Below, one piece after another: positions 7,071 through 15,150 of a DNA stretch of 48,101 nt (the stretch's first letter is position 1; each line of letters opens with the position of its first letter). The translations under genes and the position numbers were made by a program. Under the pieces are notes generated by a model. That model had not been told where the DNA came from and ran no database searches. It saw only the letters and a list, made by a program, of their open reading frames with translations. The DNA is from a virus: positions 1 through 48,101 of the IMG/VR virus record IMGVR_UViG_3300046457_000044; one strand, written 5' to 3'.

Positions 7071-7807
7071 TGAAAATCTATCCGTATATGAATGGCAGCA
7101 AGAGCGCTAAGGCGTTGGCTGAAGGCTTGGGTATCAAGGTTCTCTTGCGAGAGGGCAAAGCAATGCGCCGTCACAAGATCATCAACTGGGGTTGTTCCAA
7201 GATTCTTCGTGATGTTGGTGAAGATATTCTCAACCATCCGGGAGCAGTGGGACATGCCGCTAACAAGCTTGTCACGTTTGAATTGTTTCGGGATGCTGAA
7301 GTTCCTACGGTGGAGTGGACTACAGACTCTGCACAAGCAGAAGTGTGGCTGCATGAGCCTTCTAATGTAGTTGTTCGGCACAAGCTCACAGGTCATAGTG
7401 GAGAAGGTATTCAAATTCTCGAATGGGACAAGGGACATGAAGTTCCTCAAGCCCCTCTCTACACCAAGTACACAAAGAAGAAGGATGAGTACCGGATTCA
7501 TGTGTTCGGTGATGAAATCCTTTTCCAACAACGTAAGGCACGTCGAAAGGAAGTTCCTGATGACCAAGTTAATTGGCAAGTACGTAATCTTGCTGGTGGC
7601 TTCATCTTTGCAAATGATGGGGTTGAAGCTCCTGAAGCTGTCAAGCAAGCTGCCACCAAAGCTGTTGCAGCGCTTGGTTTGGATTTTGGTGCAGCGGATA
7701 TCGGCTTTAAGGACGGTGCTGCTGTCGTATATGAAGTGAACACGGCATGTGGCCTTCAAGGAAAAAATCTTGAAAGTTATGTCAATAAGTTCCGTGAATA
7801 CCTGTAA
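7070..7807 (+). CDS. ATP-grasp ligase of the amidoligase cluster
   Basis: I place the start at ATG 7070, which overlaps the upstream TAA and has GGAG six bases before it; an in-frame GTG at 7064 is less likely. The 245-residue protein carries ATP-grasp features: Lys66 near the linker, VVRHKLTGHSGEGI (101-114) as the flexible Gly-rich loop, KDEYRIHVFGDEI (138-150), and the metal-binding end AADIGFKDG...YEVNTACGL (Asp210, Glu222, Asn224). Such enzymes activate a carboxylate as acyl-phosphate and join it to an amine or thiol. It is the last of the five core enzymes of the cluster. Phage-type ATP-grasp is confident; the substrate is unknown. Confidence 0.9.
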   Translation: MKIYPYMNGSKSAKALAEGLGIKVLLREGKAMRRHKIINWGCSKILRDVGEDILNHPGAVGHAANKLVTFELFRDAEVPTVEWTTDSAQAEVWLHEPSNVVVRHKLTGHSGEGIQILEWDKGHEVPQAPLYTKYTKKKDEYRIHVFGDEILFQQRKARRKEVPDDQVNWQVRNLAGGFIFANDGVEAPEAVKQAATKAVAALGLDFGAADIGFKDGAAVVYEVNTACGLQGKNLESYVNKFREYL

Positions 7808-7817
7808 ATGAATTCTC

Positions 7818-8015
7818 ATGTACGGATTCGTGCTGGTCCTCCTCTTGTTCGGAACATCTGGGCAAGAGGAAACAATTTCATTGGATGGGTTTGAAAACCT
7901 AAACCAATGTCAAAACTTTCAGATGTTCTTCCAACAGCGTCCCTACATCGTGGGGGATGACAAAGTTGTATATAAGCTTGCCAGTGCATCTTGTATGAGA
8001 GAGCGGCAAGCATGA
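7818..8015 (+). CDS. Small exported protein, 65 aa
   Basis: The N-terminus is a short hydrophobic stretch (MYGFVLVLLLFGTSG) that looks like a signal peptide or anchor. The remainder is polar with two cysteines (in NQCQNF and ASCMRE) that could form a disulphide. Small proteins of this design, a leader plus a two-Cys domain, are common and unassigned in phages. The ribosome binding site is weak. The stop overlaps the next ATG. Confidence 0.6.
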   Translation: MYGFVLVLLLFGTSGQEETISLDGFENLNQCQNFQMFFQQRPYIVGDDKVVYKLASASCMRERQA

Positions 8016-8275
8016 CTACTTGTAAATGGATTCTCGAAGAATCTAAATGGTGTCGAACCCAACTAAAGGAAATGGGGTACGCAATGGACATTAAAGGTGC
8101 TTTGAAAGTTGCTGACTTGATGGAGGACGAGGGCGTTATCTCAACATGCGCTCTTGCTCTCCGCTGTCTTGCAAAGGAATACCGTGATGCAAAGCTGGAG
8201 CTTGAGGCTGTTGAATACGAACGCTCCAAACACATCCCCCAGTTGTTGAAAGACTTTAAGGGCAATCCAGAATAA
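8012..8275 (+). CDS. Hypothetical protein, 87 aa
   Basis: I choose ATG 8012, which overlaps the upstream stop by ATGA, over the in-frame TTG at 7991. It is mostly helical and charged, with a C-terminal stretch (about 48-75) rich in Glu, Lys and Leu that may form a coiled coil. Family not recognised. It ends nine bases before the primase-helicase start. Confidence 0.65.
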   Translation: MTTCKWILEESKWCRTQLKEMGYAMDIKGALKVADLMEDEGVISTCALALRCLAKEYRDAKLELEAVEYERSKHIPQLLKDFKGNPE

Positions 8276-8283
8276 GGAGAGGA

Positions 8284-9945
8284 ATGGCAGGGATTTGCGT
8301 AGAAAAAATTGCCCATGATGATCCTAAATGCGGGGCACATGCCCTACAGATTTTCATGGCAGAGGATGGGACGTACAACGGATTCTGTTTCTCGTGCGGA
8401 GCATATTCGGCTGATCCGTATAAGGACAAACCGAAGGACTATAAGCCTGTAGTTGTTCGAAAAACCCAAGAGCAGATCGATAAAGAGATTGCGGAAATCT
8501 ATGACTACCGTACTGTGGCTCTACCTGAGCGTAAACTTCGTGCTGACTCTCTTGAGTATTTTGGTATCAAGATCGGAGTTAGTGAAGAGGATGGCACTAC
8601 TCCAGTTTCTCATTACTATCCTTACTACCTTGATGGTGTGCTTGTTGGGTATAAAGCCCGTGTAATTCAAAACAAGCAGATGTGGAGCATTGGAGATTGC
8701 AAAGATGTTGACTTGTTCGGTTGGAATGAAGCGGTTGCAGCAGGTGGTAAAACCCTCTACATCACGGAAGGCGAATGTGATGCAGTTGCCCTCTACCAAA
8801 TCTTCAAGGACAAAGCGAGAGGCTCCCAGTACGCAGACCTTAACCCCGCCGTTGTATCTGTACCTCATGGGGCAGCAGCAGCAGCAAAGGACCTTACTAA
8901 ACTAAAGGCAAAGATTGATAGAGTCTTTAAGGAAGTTGTGTTCGTATTCGATACGGACAAAGCTGGTGAGGAGGCTGTTGAGAAGTGCATGGTTGTGTTC
9001 CCGAATGCTAAGAGTGCTGTTCTTCCCGGCAAGGATGTGAATGATTGCCTCATTAAAGGGAAAGGCATTGCGGCATTCAACGCTATCCGATTCAACGCCA
9101 CCAAGCCGAAGAACACACGTCTGGTATCGGTAGCCTCTGTTGTTGAAGCGGCCCGTAAGCCTGCTGAATGGGGGTTTAGTTATCCGTATCAGAAGCTTAC
9201 AGAAATTACTCGTGGTCAACGTCTTGGTGAAGTGACCTATTGGGGTGCTGGTGTGAAGATGGGCAAGAGTGAATTACTCAATGCCCTTGTAGCGCACAAC
9301 ATCACGGAGCATGGTTGGAGTTGCTTTGTTGCTAAGACAGAAGAAAGTAATGCCCGTACTTTGCAAGGCGTTGCAGGAAAGATTGTCAACAAGATTTTCC
9401 ATGATCCTAAGATTGAATTCGACTTCCCTGCATTCGATAGGGCAGTAGGGGTTATTGATGAAAGATTGTTGATGCTAAACCTGTACCAAGAGTTGGGATG
9501 GGAAGTCTTGAAGGATGATATTAAATCCGCGGTGGCTGAAGGGGCCAAGGCAATTTATGTTGACCCAATCACTACGTTCACAAACGGAGTGAATGCTGCT
9601 GATGCCAACACTATGCTTCAGAAGATTTGCCAAGAGCTTGCTTCTATGGCAGCCGATCTTGGATTTGCAGCAAACCTGTTTTGTCACCTTAAATCTCCAG
9701 ATGCAGGCTTGCCGCATGAACGTGGTGGGCAGGTTCAGTCCTATCAGTTTGCAGGCTCACGAGCAATGATGCGTTCGGCGCATTGCATGATTGGGATGGA
9801 AGGTAACAAAGACCCGGACCTTCCAGAGCTTGAACGCAATCTTCGTACTCTTGTTGTATTAGAGAATCGGTACACAGGACAGACAGGCAAGATACCTCTG
9901 TACTACGATGGCGCAACAGGAGCTTTTAACGAACTTAGGAATTAA
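8284..9945 (+). CDS. DNA primase-helicase (T7 gp4-like)
   Basis: The 553-residue protein combines both activities of the phage replisome. An N-terminal zinc-binding module (C5, C16, C35, C38, the last two in FSCGAY) should read primer sites. A TOPRIM primase domain follows, with TEGECDAVAL (Glu162) and VFDTDKAGEE (Asp223/Asp225). A DnaB/RecA-type helicase domain ends the protein, with Walker A GAGVKMGKSE (321-330), Walker B AIYVDP (Asp427) and a C-terminal FAGSRAMMRSAHCMIG segment. AAGGAGAGG precedes the ATG. It should unwind DNA ahead of the phage polymerase and make RNA primers. Size and order match T7 gp4 (566 residues). Confidence 0.95.
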   Translation: MAGICVEKIAHDDPKCGAHALQIFMAEDGTYNGFCFSCGAYSADPYKDKPKDYKPVVVRKTQEQIDKEIAEIYDYRTVALPERKLRADSLEYFGIKIGVSEEDGTTPVSHYYPYYLDGVLVGYKARVIQNKQMWSIGDCKDVDLFGWNEAVAAGGKTLYITEGECDAVALYQIFKDKARGSQYADLNPAVVSVPHGAAAAAKDLTKLKAKIDRVFKEVVFVFDTDKAGEEAVEKCMVVFPNAKSAVLPGKDVNDCLIKGKGIAAFNAIRFNATKPKNTRLVSVASVVEAARKPAEWGFSYPYQKLTEITRGQRLGEVTYWGAGVKMGKSELLNALVAHNITEHGWSCFVAKTEESNARTLQGVAGKIVNKIFHDPKIEFDFPAFDRAVGVIDERLLMLNLYQELGWEVLKDDIKSAVAEGAKAIYVDPITTFTNGVNAADANTMLQKICQELASMAADLGFAANLFCHLKSPDAGLPHERGGQVQSYQFAGSRAMMRSAHCMIGMEGNKDPDLPELERNLRTLVVLENRYTGQTGKIPLYYDGATGAFNELRN

Positions 9946-10007
9946 ATGTAATAAGTGACTTTACGAAACCGCAGAAGAAGCTAACACAGCTATCATCAAA
10001 ATCCGCA

Positions 10008-10190
10008 ATGAGCATTTTGGAGAATTTGCACGACATGTCGCACACCTACCGAATCAATCCTGAAACCTACGAAGAAGAAGTAGAACGGCGATACCTAGAC
10101 CACAAGAAGCGGAAGAAAGAGCGTGATGAACGGCTGAAGCTTAAGGAAGCCGCGCTTCTTGAGGAGGAAAATGACGAATCAAGTAATTGA
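10008..10190 (+). CDS. Small charged coiled-coil protein
   Basis: The frame from ATG 10008 gives 60 residues, nearly all of them charged and helical (a long Glu/Lys/Arg run in the second half), so it probably forms a coiled coil or binds a partner. An alternative ATG at 10035, with GGAGA ten bases upstream, would give 51 residues. The end overlaps the sigma factor by 20 bases. The 62-base gap before it contains one copy of GCTATCATCA (9989-9998), a motif repeated in the early intergenic regions. Confidence 0.55.
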   Translation: MSILENLHDMSHTYRINPETYEEEVERRYLDHKKRKKERDERLKLKEAALLEEENDESSN

Positions 10191-10656
10191 AGAGTTCTAT
10201 GCAAAGAATTTTAACAACCTTGTCAAGAAGCTCACCTTCCGTGCAGGAACACCTTGGGATGCTGAAGATGCAATTCATGATGCGTTTGAGCGAGCAATCA
10301 AGTATTTTGCTTCCTTCGATCCAGACAAATCTACCTTTCCTATGTGGTTTAATCGCATCCTTGTCAATGCGATAAAGGACCATTACAACCGTAACCAAGG
10401 GCGCAATGATGTTGAGTTCGAAGAAGATATGGTTGATGGGATTCCTTGTGGGCATTATGCGGATAAAGTTGTTGCTGAAATCCGTGAACGAATCACAACC
10501 CGTAAGCCCCACATTGCCGAAATCCTGCATCTATTCTTCGAGAAAGGATATGGAGCAAAGGACATTTCACGCATGGTTGAAAGCTCCCATATTGCAGTTA
10601 ATCAAACCATCTTCCGTTTCAGGGAAGAACTACGGAGGGACTACCTCAACGAGTGA
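10171..10656 (+). CDS. ECF-type RNA polymerase sigma factor
   Basis: I choose ATG 10171 because GAGGAGG lies four bases before it. The 161-residue product has the two-domain layout of group 4 (ECF) sigma factors. Region 2 is residues 6-75, with WDAEDAIHDAFERAI (29-43) contacting core polymerase and WFNRILVNAIKDHYNR (59-74) forming the -10 recognition helix. A short acidic linker follows. Region 4 is residues 110-157, with a helix-turn-helix of the form GYGAKDISRMVESS...QTIFRFREELR. By analogy with phiEco32 gp36 it should direct host RNA polymerase to late phage promoters. No phage RNA polymerase is present, which makes this role more likely. The stop overlaps the polymerase GTG. Confidence 0.85.
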   Translation: MTNQVIEEFYAKNFNNLVKKLTFRAGTPWDAEDAIHDAFERAIKYFASFDPDKSTFPMWFNRILVNAIKDHYNRNQGRNDVEFEEDMVDGIPCGHYADKVVAEIRERITTRKPHIAEILHLFFEKGYGAKDISRMVESSHIAVNQTIFRFREELRRDYLNE

Positions 10657-12551
10657 AAGTCCGAATATTCGATACTGAGGCTAACAACCTATACCCTGCT
10701 GTAGATAAGATTCATTGCGGCGTATTCACAAGCCTTGACGGCAAGGAAGTAGATAAATTCAGTCCAGACACACATGATGCGTTCACCCCTTGGCAAGATG
10801 CCATGTGTGCCTTCATGGACTCCTGCGATGTTCTGATTGGTCACAACGTCATTGGGTATGACTTCCCGATGATGAAGAAGGTGCTTGGATATGTGTACAA
10901 GGGGAAGGTGGTTGATACCCTGCTCATGTCTCGTGCACTCAACCCTAAACGTTTTCTTCCTCCACATGCGAAAGATCGTAGAGCAGGTCCTCACAGCATT
11001 TATGCTTGGGGCGTTAGAGTTGGGGTTGATAAGCCCGAACACGAAGATTGGGAGAACTATTCTCCTGAAATGCTTCACCGATGTACAGAAGATGTAGAAA
11101 TCAACCGACTCACCTACCACGCCTTGATGAAGGAGGCGGCTGAGTCTGGTGGGAAGTGGAGGGACGCATTCCTCCTGACGTTCAAGCTTTTCCAGAATCT
11201 CCAAGAGCAAGAGGAGTATGGCTGGTACGTGGACAAGCAGAAAATGCTTGACAACATCGTTGAACTTGAGCAGCTTATGCAAGAGATTGATGATGAAGTG
11301 ATTCCTCAACTGCCTAACATCCTTGAGATTTTGGAGGTAAAGAAAGATGGACAAGTCAACTGGGTACGGAAGCCGTTCCTCAAAAGCGGCAAGCCTTCTG
11401 AATCGACTAGCAAACATTTTGGATTGGACGGGAGTGCTTGCGTTGGTGGCCCCTATAGTCGTATTGCTTTTCGCCCTGTTGATCTAAACAGCCGTAACGA
11501 GGTTGTTGAGTATCTTCTTAAGGAGGGTTGGGAACCCCTAGAATGGAACTACAACGATGATGGAGAAAGAACGTCGCCTAAGCTTTCTAAGGATGATCCA
11601 TTCGAAGGCGTGGAAGGCGAGGTTGGAAAGCTTGTTTCCAAACGAGTGCAGTGTAGGCATCGAAAATCTCTCGTTGAAGGCTTACTTGAGCTTGTGCGAG
11701 ACGATGGACGTATACCAAGCAGCATTGCCGGGATGGCTGTTACCGGACGAATGCAGCACAGAAACATTGTCAACATCCCCGCTGCAAAGAGTTTCTTCGG
11801 AAAGCAACTCCGAGAAATGTTCTCCTGTCCACCCGGAAAGGTACTCGTATCTACTGATTCCGATGGAAACCAACTAAGACAACTAGCAGCCCGGATGAAT
11901 GATCCGGCTTACATTGAGGCATTGTGTAATGGAGACAAAGACAAAGGAACTGACCTCCATTCGGTCAATCAACAGGCAGCTAATCTCCCTGATCGTGACT
12001 CTGCCAAGACATTCATTTACGGATTCTTGTTTGGAGCCGGAGATGCGAAGATTGGAAAGATTGTTAAAGGAAACGCTGCAAGAGGTAAGCAACTTAAGGA
12101 ACAATTCCTCAGAGGCCTTCCAGCATTGGGAGCACTCCTAGACAGGCTCAAAGCGGAATGGCGTAGCACAGCACGAAAGAAGTTCAATTCGAAATACGGA
12201 CGTGTAGAGTATTTCGACGGCATCATCACTGGCTTGGACGGTCGTCCTATCAAGGTCAGTTCAGAGCATCAAATCCTTGTGTATCTTCTCCAGTCAGACG
12301 AAGCAATTCAAATGTCTGCTGCGTACAACTACGCCATTGCAAAACTTAAACGAAAGTATCGTTACGGAGAACAGGTGCATGTTATCTGTTTCTACCACGA
12401 TGAATTCACGTTTGAATGCGATGAAGATATTGCAGAGGATGTAAAGAAAATCACAGAGGACGCTATTGCTTGGGCAGGGCGTTTCTACAACATCGCTTGT
12501 CCTCACGTAGGTCAGGGCAAGATTGGTAAAAACTGGTACGAGGTTCACTAA
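10653..12551 (+). CDS. Family A DNA polymerase with 3'-5' exonuclease (T7-like)
   Basis: It starts at GTG 10653, overlapping the sigma stop (GTGA). The 632-residue protein has proofreading motifs IFDTEANNL (Asp7, Glu9), GHNVIGYDFPMM and CTEDVEINRLTYH. Polymerase motif A is STDSDGNQLRQL (Asp402), motif B is RDSAKTFIYGFLFGAG (Lys452, Tyr456), and motif C is FYHDEFTFE (His582-Asp583-Glu584). It copies phage DNA with the primase-helicase. It is about 70 residues shorter than T7 gp5, so an equivalent of the thioredoxin-binding loop may be reduced or absent. Tyr456 corresponds to the T7 residue that gives low discrimination against dideoxynucleotides. Confidence 0.97.
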   Translation: MKVRIFDTEANNLYPAVDKIHCGVFTSLDGKEVDKFSPDTHDAFTPWQDAMCAFMDSCDVLIGHNVIGYDFPMMKKVLGYVYKGKVVDTLLMSRALNPKRFLPPHAKDRRAGPHSIYAWGVRVGVDKPEHEDWENYSPEMLHRCTEDVEINRLTYHALMKEAAESGGKWRDAFLLTFKLFQNLQEQEEYGWYVDKQKMLDNIVELEQLMQEIDDEVIPQLPNILEILEVKKDGQVNWVRKPFLKSGKPSESTSKHFGLDGSACVGGPYSRIAFRPVDLNSRNEVVEYLLKEGWEPLEWNYNDDGERTSPKLSKDDPFEGVEGEVGKLVSKRVQCRHRKSLVEGLLELVRDDGRIPSSIAGMAVTGRMQHRNIVNIPAAKSFFGKQLREMFSCPPGKVLVSTDSDGNQLRQLAARMNDPAYIEALCNGDKDKGTDLHSVNQQAANLPDRDSAKTFIYGFLFGAGDAKIGKIVKGNAARGKQLKEQFLRGLPALGALLDRLKAEWRSTARKKFNSKYGRVEYFDGIITGLDGRPIKVSSEHQILVYLLQSDEAIQMSAAYNYAIAKLKRKYRYGEQVHVICFYHDEFTFECDEDIAEDVKKITEDAIAWAGRFYNIACPHVGQGKIGKNWYEVH

Positions 12552-12682
12552 TGACAAACGCAGAACTGATTGAGAAGCTACAGAAGCTTCCACAAGATGT
12601 TGAGGTATTTGTGCTATGCAGTGATTCAGCACCTGTTAGCGCAATGTATGACCATGAAGAAAACTATATCGTAATCGAATAA
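12551..12682 (+). CDS. Small conserved phage-type protein, 43 aa
   Basis: The ATG overlaps the polymerase stop (TAATG). It begins MTNAELIEKLQKLPQDVEVFV, cut here to its first part: an amphipathic helix, the turn LPQD, then a strand. Tiny proteins with this TxxELIEKLxxLPxDxEV pattern are common in phages and plasmids, with no assigned function. It ends 15 bases before the next gene. Confidence 0.7.
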   Translation: MTNAELIEKLQKLPQDVEVFVLCSDSAPVSAMYDHEENYIVIE

Positions 12683-12697
12683 GGAAAAATAATAAAT

Positions 12698-13402
12698 ATG
12701 GGTTTGAACGCATCGAAGGTAAAAGGCGGTAACGCAAATAAAGTAGAACAGCCGGTGATGGAAGCAGGCACTTATCCTGCACGTTTGGTTCAAGTGATTG
12801 ACTTTGGACTTCAGCCACAGCGAGCTTTCAAGGGTGATCCTAAGCCACCTGCACATGAAATCTCCACCACGTATGAATTCGTTGATTGCTTCATGGTGGA
12901 TGAGAAGGGCAATGATGTTGAGGACAAGCCACGTTGGGTGAGTGAGACTTTCCCACTCCGTAACATCATGGCTGAGCTTGCAACGAGTACTAAGCGAGCT
13001 AAGGCACTCGATCCTGAAGGTGTTCATAACGGCGATTGGCCTGCAATGCTTGGTAGTCCTGTGAACGTAACTGTGGTGATTAATGAGAGCAAGGGGAAGT
13101 TCTATACGAACATTGCCTCCACTGCCACCATGCGTGCCAAGGATGCTGCCAAGTGTCCTGAACTGAAGAACGATACCAAGTTCTTCGATTTGAGCGAGCC
13201 TGATTTGGAAGTGTTTAACAGCCTTCCTGAATGGATTCGAGAGAAGATTAAGGGGAATCTTAATTTTGCAGGAAGCAAGCTTGAAGCTCTCCTCGGGGGT
13301 GATTCCGTACCACGAGTGGAAAAGAAGGAAGAAGCTAAGGAAGCAGATGCAAAAGCAGAGGCTCCACCGGCTGAAGCTGGTGAGGAAGATGCGCCTTGGT
13401 AA
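12698..13402 (+). CDS. Probable single-stranded DNA-binding protein
   Basis: The 234-residue protein sits between the polymerase and the exonuclease, where T7-type phages carry their SSB. The body has several beta strands (GTYPARLVQVIDFG, SPVNVTVVINESKGKFYTNIA) fitting an OB-like domain. The last ~30 residues are a Lys/Glu/Ala-rich, then acidic tail ending EEDAPW. A disordered acidic tail with a terminal aromatic residue is typical of phage SSBs such as T7 gp2.5. No sequence motif proves the fold, so the call rests on tail, size and position. Confidence 0.6.
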   Translation: MGLNASKVKGGNANKVEQPVMEAGTYPARLVQVIDFGLQPQRAFKGDPKPPAHEISTTYEFVDCFMVDEKGNDVEDKPRWVSETFPLRNIMAELATSTKRAKALDPEGVHNGDWPAMLGSPVNVTVVINESKGKFYTNIASTATMRAKDAAKCPELKNDTKFFDLSEPDLEVFNSLPEWIREKIKGNLNFAGSKLEALLGGDSVPRVEKKEEAKEADAKAEAPPAEAGEEDAPW

Positions 13403-14202
13403 GACAGTGTTTGATTGACGCTGATGTTCTTCTTTACGAGATAGGTTTTGCAGCGGAGACGGCATGGAAACATGCCTCTCCCAACTCAGACGATCCTCCC
13501 CCTTGGGACTTCGTTGAGGAGTTATTGCATAGGCGTATTGCAGACATTGAATTTGTATGTGAATCAACTCTCCCTTCTCTTTTCTTCCTGACAGGTAATG
13601 GCAACTTCCGCAATCAACTGGCTAAACGCGTTCCTTATAAAACCCGTCCAAGCCACAAGCCCTACCACTACCAAAACATCAAAGCCTTCATTAAAGGCAC
13701 GATGGAATGCCGAATACAAGACGGCCTTGAAGCAGACGATCTTATGTCGATTGAACAAACTGTTCGAGGGGACGAAACCATTATCTGCACTAGAGACAAA
13801 GACTTGCGCAGTGTGGATGGATGGCATTATGGATGGGAACTCGGAGAGCAGCCTTCGTTCGGACCTTTCCGAGTGGATGGTTATGGAGCTATTTTTCTTA
13901 GTGATGACCGAAAGAAACTCACAGGGTATGGGCTCAAGTTCTTCCTCTCGCAATGTCTAACTGGTGACAGGGTAGACAGCATTCCCGGATTGCCCAAATG
14001 CGGGCCTGTAGCGGCCTTCGAGAAGTTGGTTGACACCAACACATATGCTGAGGGTCGGCAAGCCGTCCTAGAGGCTTATAGCGAGCGCTATGGGGATGAT
14101 GACGTGTACGAGCTTGAGGAGCAGGGCAGGTTGCTCTGGATGACTCGCAAGCTTAACGAGGATGGTACGCCTGTCCTATGGGATGTGCATGCCACGTACT
14201 GA
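13396..14202 (+). CDS. 5'-3' exonuclease (FEN/PIN-like, T7 gp6-type)
   Basis: The start is uncertain. TTG 13396 has GAGGAAG seven bases upstream and overlaps the SSB stop; TTG 13411 is an alternative. No usable ATG exists. Numbering from 13396, conserved acidic groups are LIDADV (Asp8, Asp10), LEADDL (Glu112, Asp114, Asp115), CTRDKDL (Asp134, Asp136) and LTGDRVDSIPGLPKCGP (Asp191, Asp194, the helix-3-turn-helix). These make the two-metal site of FEN-family 5' nucleases. It should remove RNA primers and help recombination or host DNA breakdown. It is close to 268 residues, within the usual range. Confidence 0.9.
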   Translation: MVRQCLIDADVLLYEIGFAAETAWKHASPNSDDPPPWDFVEELLHRRIADIEFVCESTLPSLFFLTGNGNFRNQLAKRVPYKTRPSHKPYHYQNIKAFIKGTMECRIQDGLEADDLMSIEQTVRGDETIICTRDKDLRSVDGWHYGWELGEQPSFGPFRVDGYGAIFLSDDRKKLTGYGLKFFLSQCLTGDRVDSIPGLPKCGPVAAFEKLVDTNTYAEGRQAVLEAYSERYGDDDVYELEEQGRLLWMTRKLNEDGTPVLWDVHATY

Positions 14203-14288
14203 ATTCAATGGAGGCAAATGGACAGAAGCAAATGTAATTATTTCGCTCGATTCGAAGTAAATATGAGTATGTCCACTTGGAGATATTC

Positions 14289-14777
14289 ATGATTACACAA
14301 ATCGAATTGAAAGAACTGCTGTCCTACGATCCAGAAACGGGAATATTCAAATGGCTCCCACGACCCCGAAGCTCTCGTATCAAATACGAAGCAGGGCACA
14401 AGATGACGAATGGGTACATCACCATTCGAATCAAGAACAAACAATACCTAGCACATCGGCTGGCATTTCTCTATATGACTGGAAAGTTTCCTGACAAATG
14501 TGTCGATCATATCGACAGAGTTCGTGACAATAATCGTTGGGACAATCTTCGTGAAGTTACGCCTCAAGAGAATAGTTTCAATCGCCGCAGCATTCGTGAA
14601 ATCCCATTGGGAATTTACATGACGGCTAGGCAAGGTCGTCCCGGTGTTTGGTATCAGACCAAAATCCAAAAGGATGGTAAACAACAAAGCTCATACTTCA
14701 GGAATCTTATTGATGCCATTGAATGGCGACAAAGAAAAGAACGAGAACTGTTCGGAACGTTTGTACAACAACGGTAA
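14289..14777 (+). CDS. HNH endonuclease with AP2-like DNA-binding domain
   Basis: The start is ATG 14289, with GGAG six bases upstream. The HNH core reads AHRLAFLYMTG (His56), VDHIDRVRDNNRWDNLR (Asp73-His74, Asn81, Asn86). The C-terminal part (LGIYMTARQGRPGVWYQ onward) is an AP2-type domain ending DAIEWRQRKERELFG. This is the common layout of free-standing phage homing endonucleases. It is probably a selfish gene inserted in the replication region. Its last 65 bases overlap the next endonuclease in another frame. Confidence 0.88.
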   Translation: MITQIELKELLSYDPETGIFKWLPRPRSSRIKYEAGHKMTNGYITIRIKNKQYLAHRLAFLYMTGKFPDKCVDHIDRVRDNNRWDNLREVTPQENSFNRRSIREIPLGIYMTARQGRPGVWYQTKIQKDGKQQSSYFRNLIDAIEWRQRKERELFGTFVQQR

Positions 14778-15150
14778 GTGGACAAGTTCCAAGTTCCACT
14801 CCTTCGTCAAATCGGCTCTACGGGCTGCTTCTCGCAAATGGCCCCCGAAGTACGAAACAATAAACGATGCGTATGTCGGAACCCAAATCAATGTCTCCAG
14901 TGGTCGCCTAGCAAAGCACTTCCGGTGTGCAGCTTGTGCAGACTTATTCACCAGCACGAACATTCAGGTTGACCACATCAACGCTATCATCGATCCGAAA
15001 GTTGGCTTCACCAATTGGGACGATGTAGTGGATGCAATGTTCTGTGAGAAAGAAAATCTTCAATGTCTCTGCAAGGGATGCCATAAATTAAAAACAGCCG
15101 AGGAAAGAAAACAAGCCAGTGAGTCGCGCAAAGCCAAACGAGTGGATTGA
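14713..15150 (+). CDS. HNH endonuclease, zinc-binding type
   Basis: I choose ATG 14713, inside the previous gene. Numbering from it, the motifs are FRCAAC (C72, C75), VDHI (Asp87-His88) and CLCKGCHKLKT (C120, C123, His124), the Cys4-HNH arrangement of McrA-like nucleases. The segment FVKSALRAASRKWPPKY (31-47) matches the conserved N-terminal part of small phage HNH proteins. A second ATG at 14723, in another frame, reads MATKKRTRTVRN, which looks more like a normal start for this family, so an old frameshift near 14760 is possible. The end overlaps the next gene by 32 bases. Confidence 0.8.
   Translation: MPLNGDKEKNENCSERLYNNGKWTSSKFHSFVKSALRAASRKWPPKYETINDAYVGTQINVSSGRLAKHFRCAACADLFTSTNIQVDHINAIIDPKVGFTNWDDVVDAMFCEKENLQCLCKGCHKLKTAEERKQASESRKAKRVD

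Noticed and set aside
7037-7819. Minus-strand open frame of 260 codons opposite the ATP-grasp gene
   Set aside because: Antisense to a gene with intact ATP-grasp motifs; composition looks like a reading shadow.
12626-13567. Minus-strand open frame of 313 codons opposite the SSB-like gene
   Set aside because: Cys/His/Ser-rich shadow composition, no start signal, and it would cross several coupled plus-strand genes.
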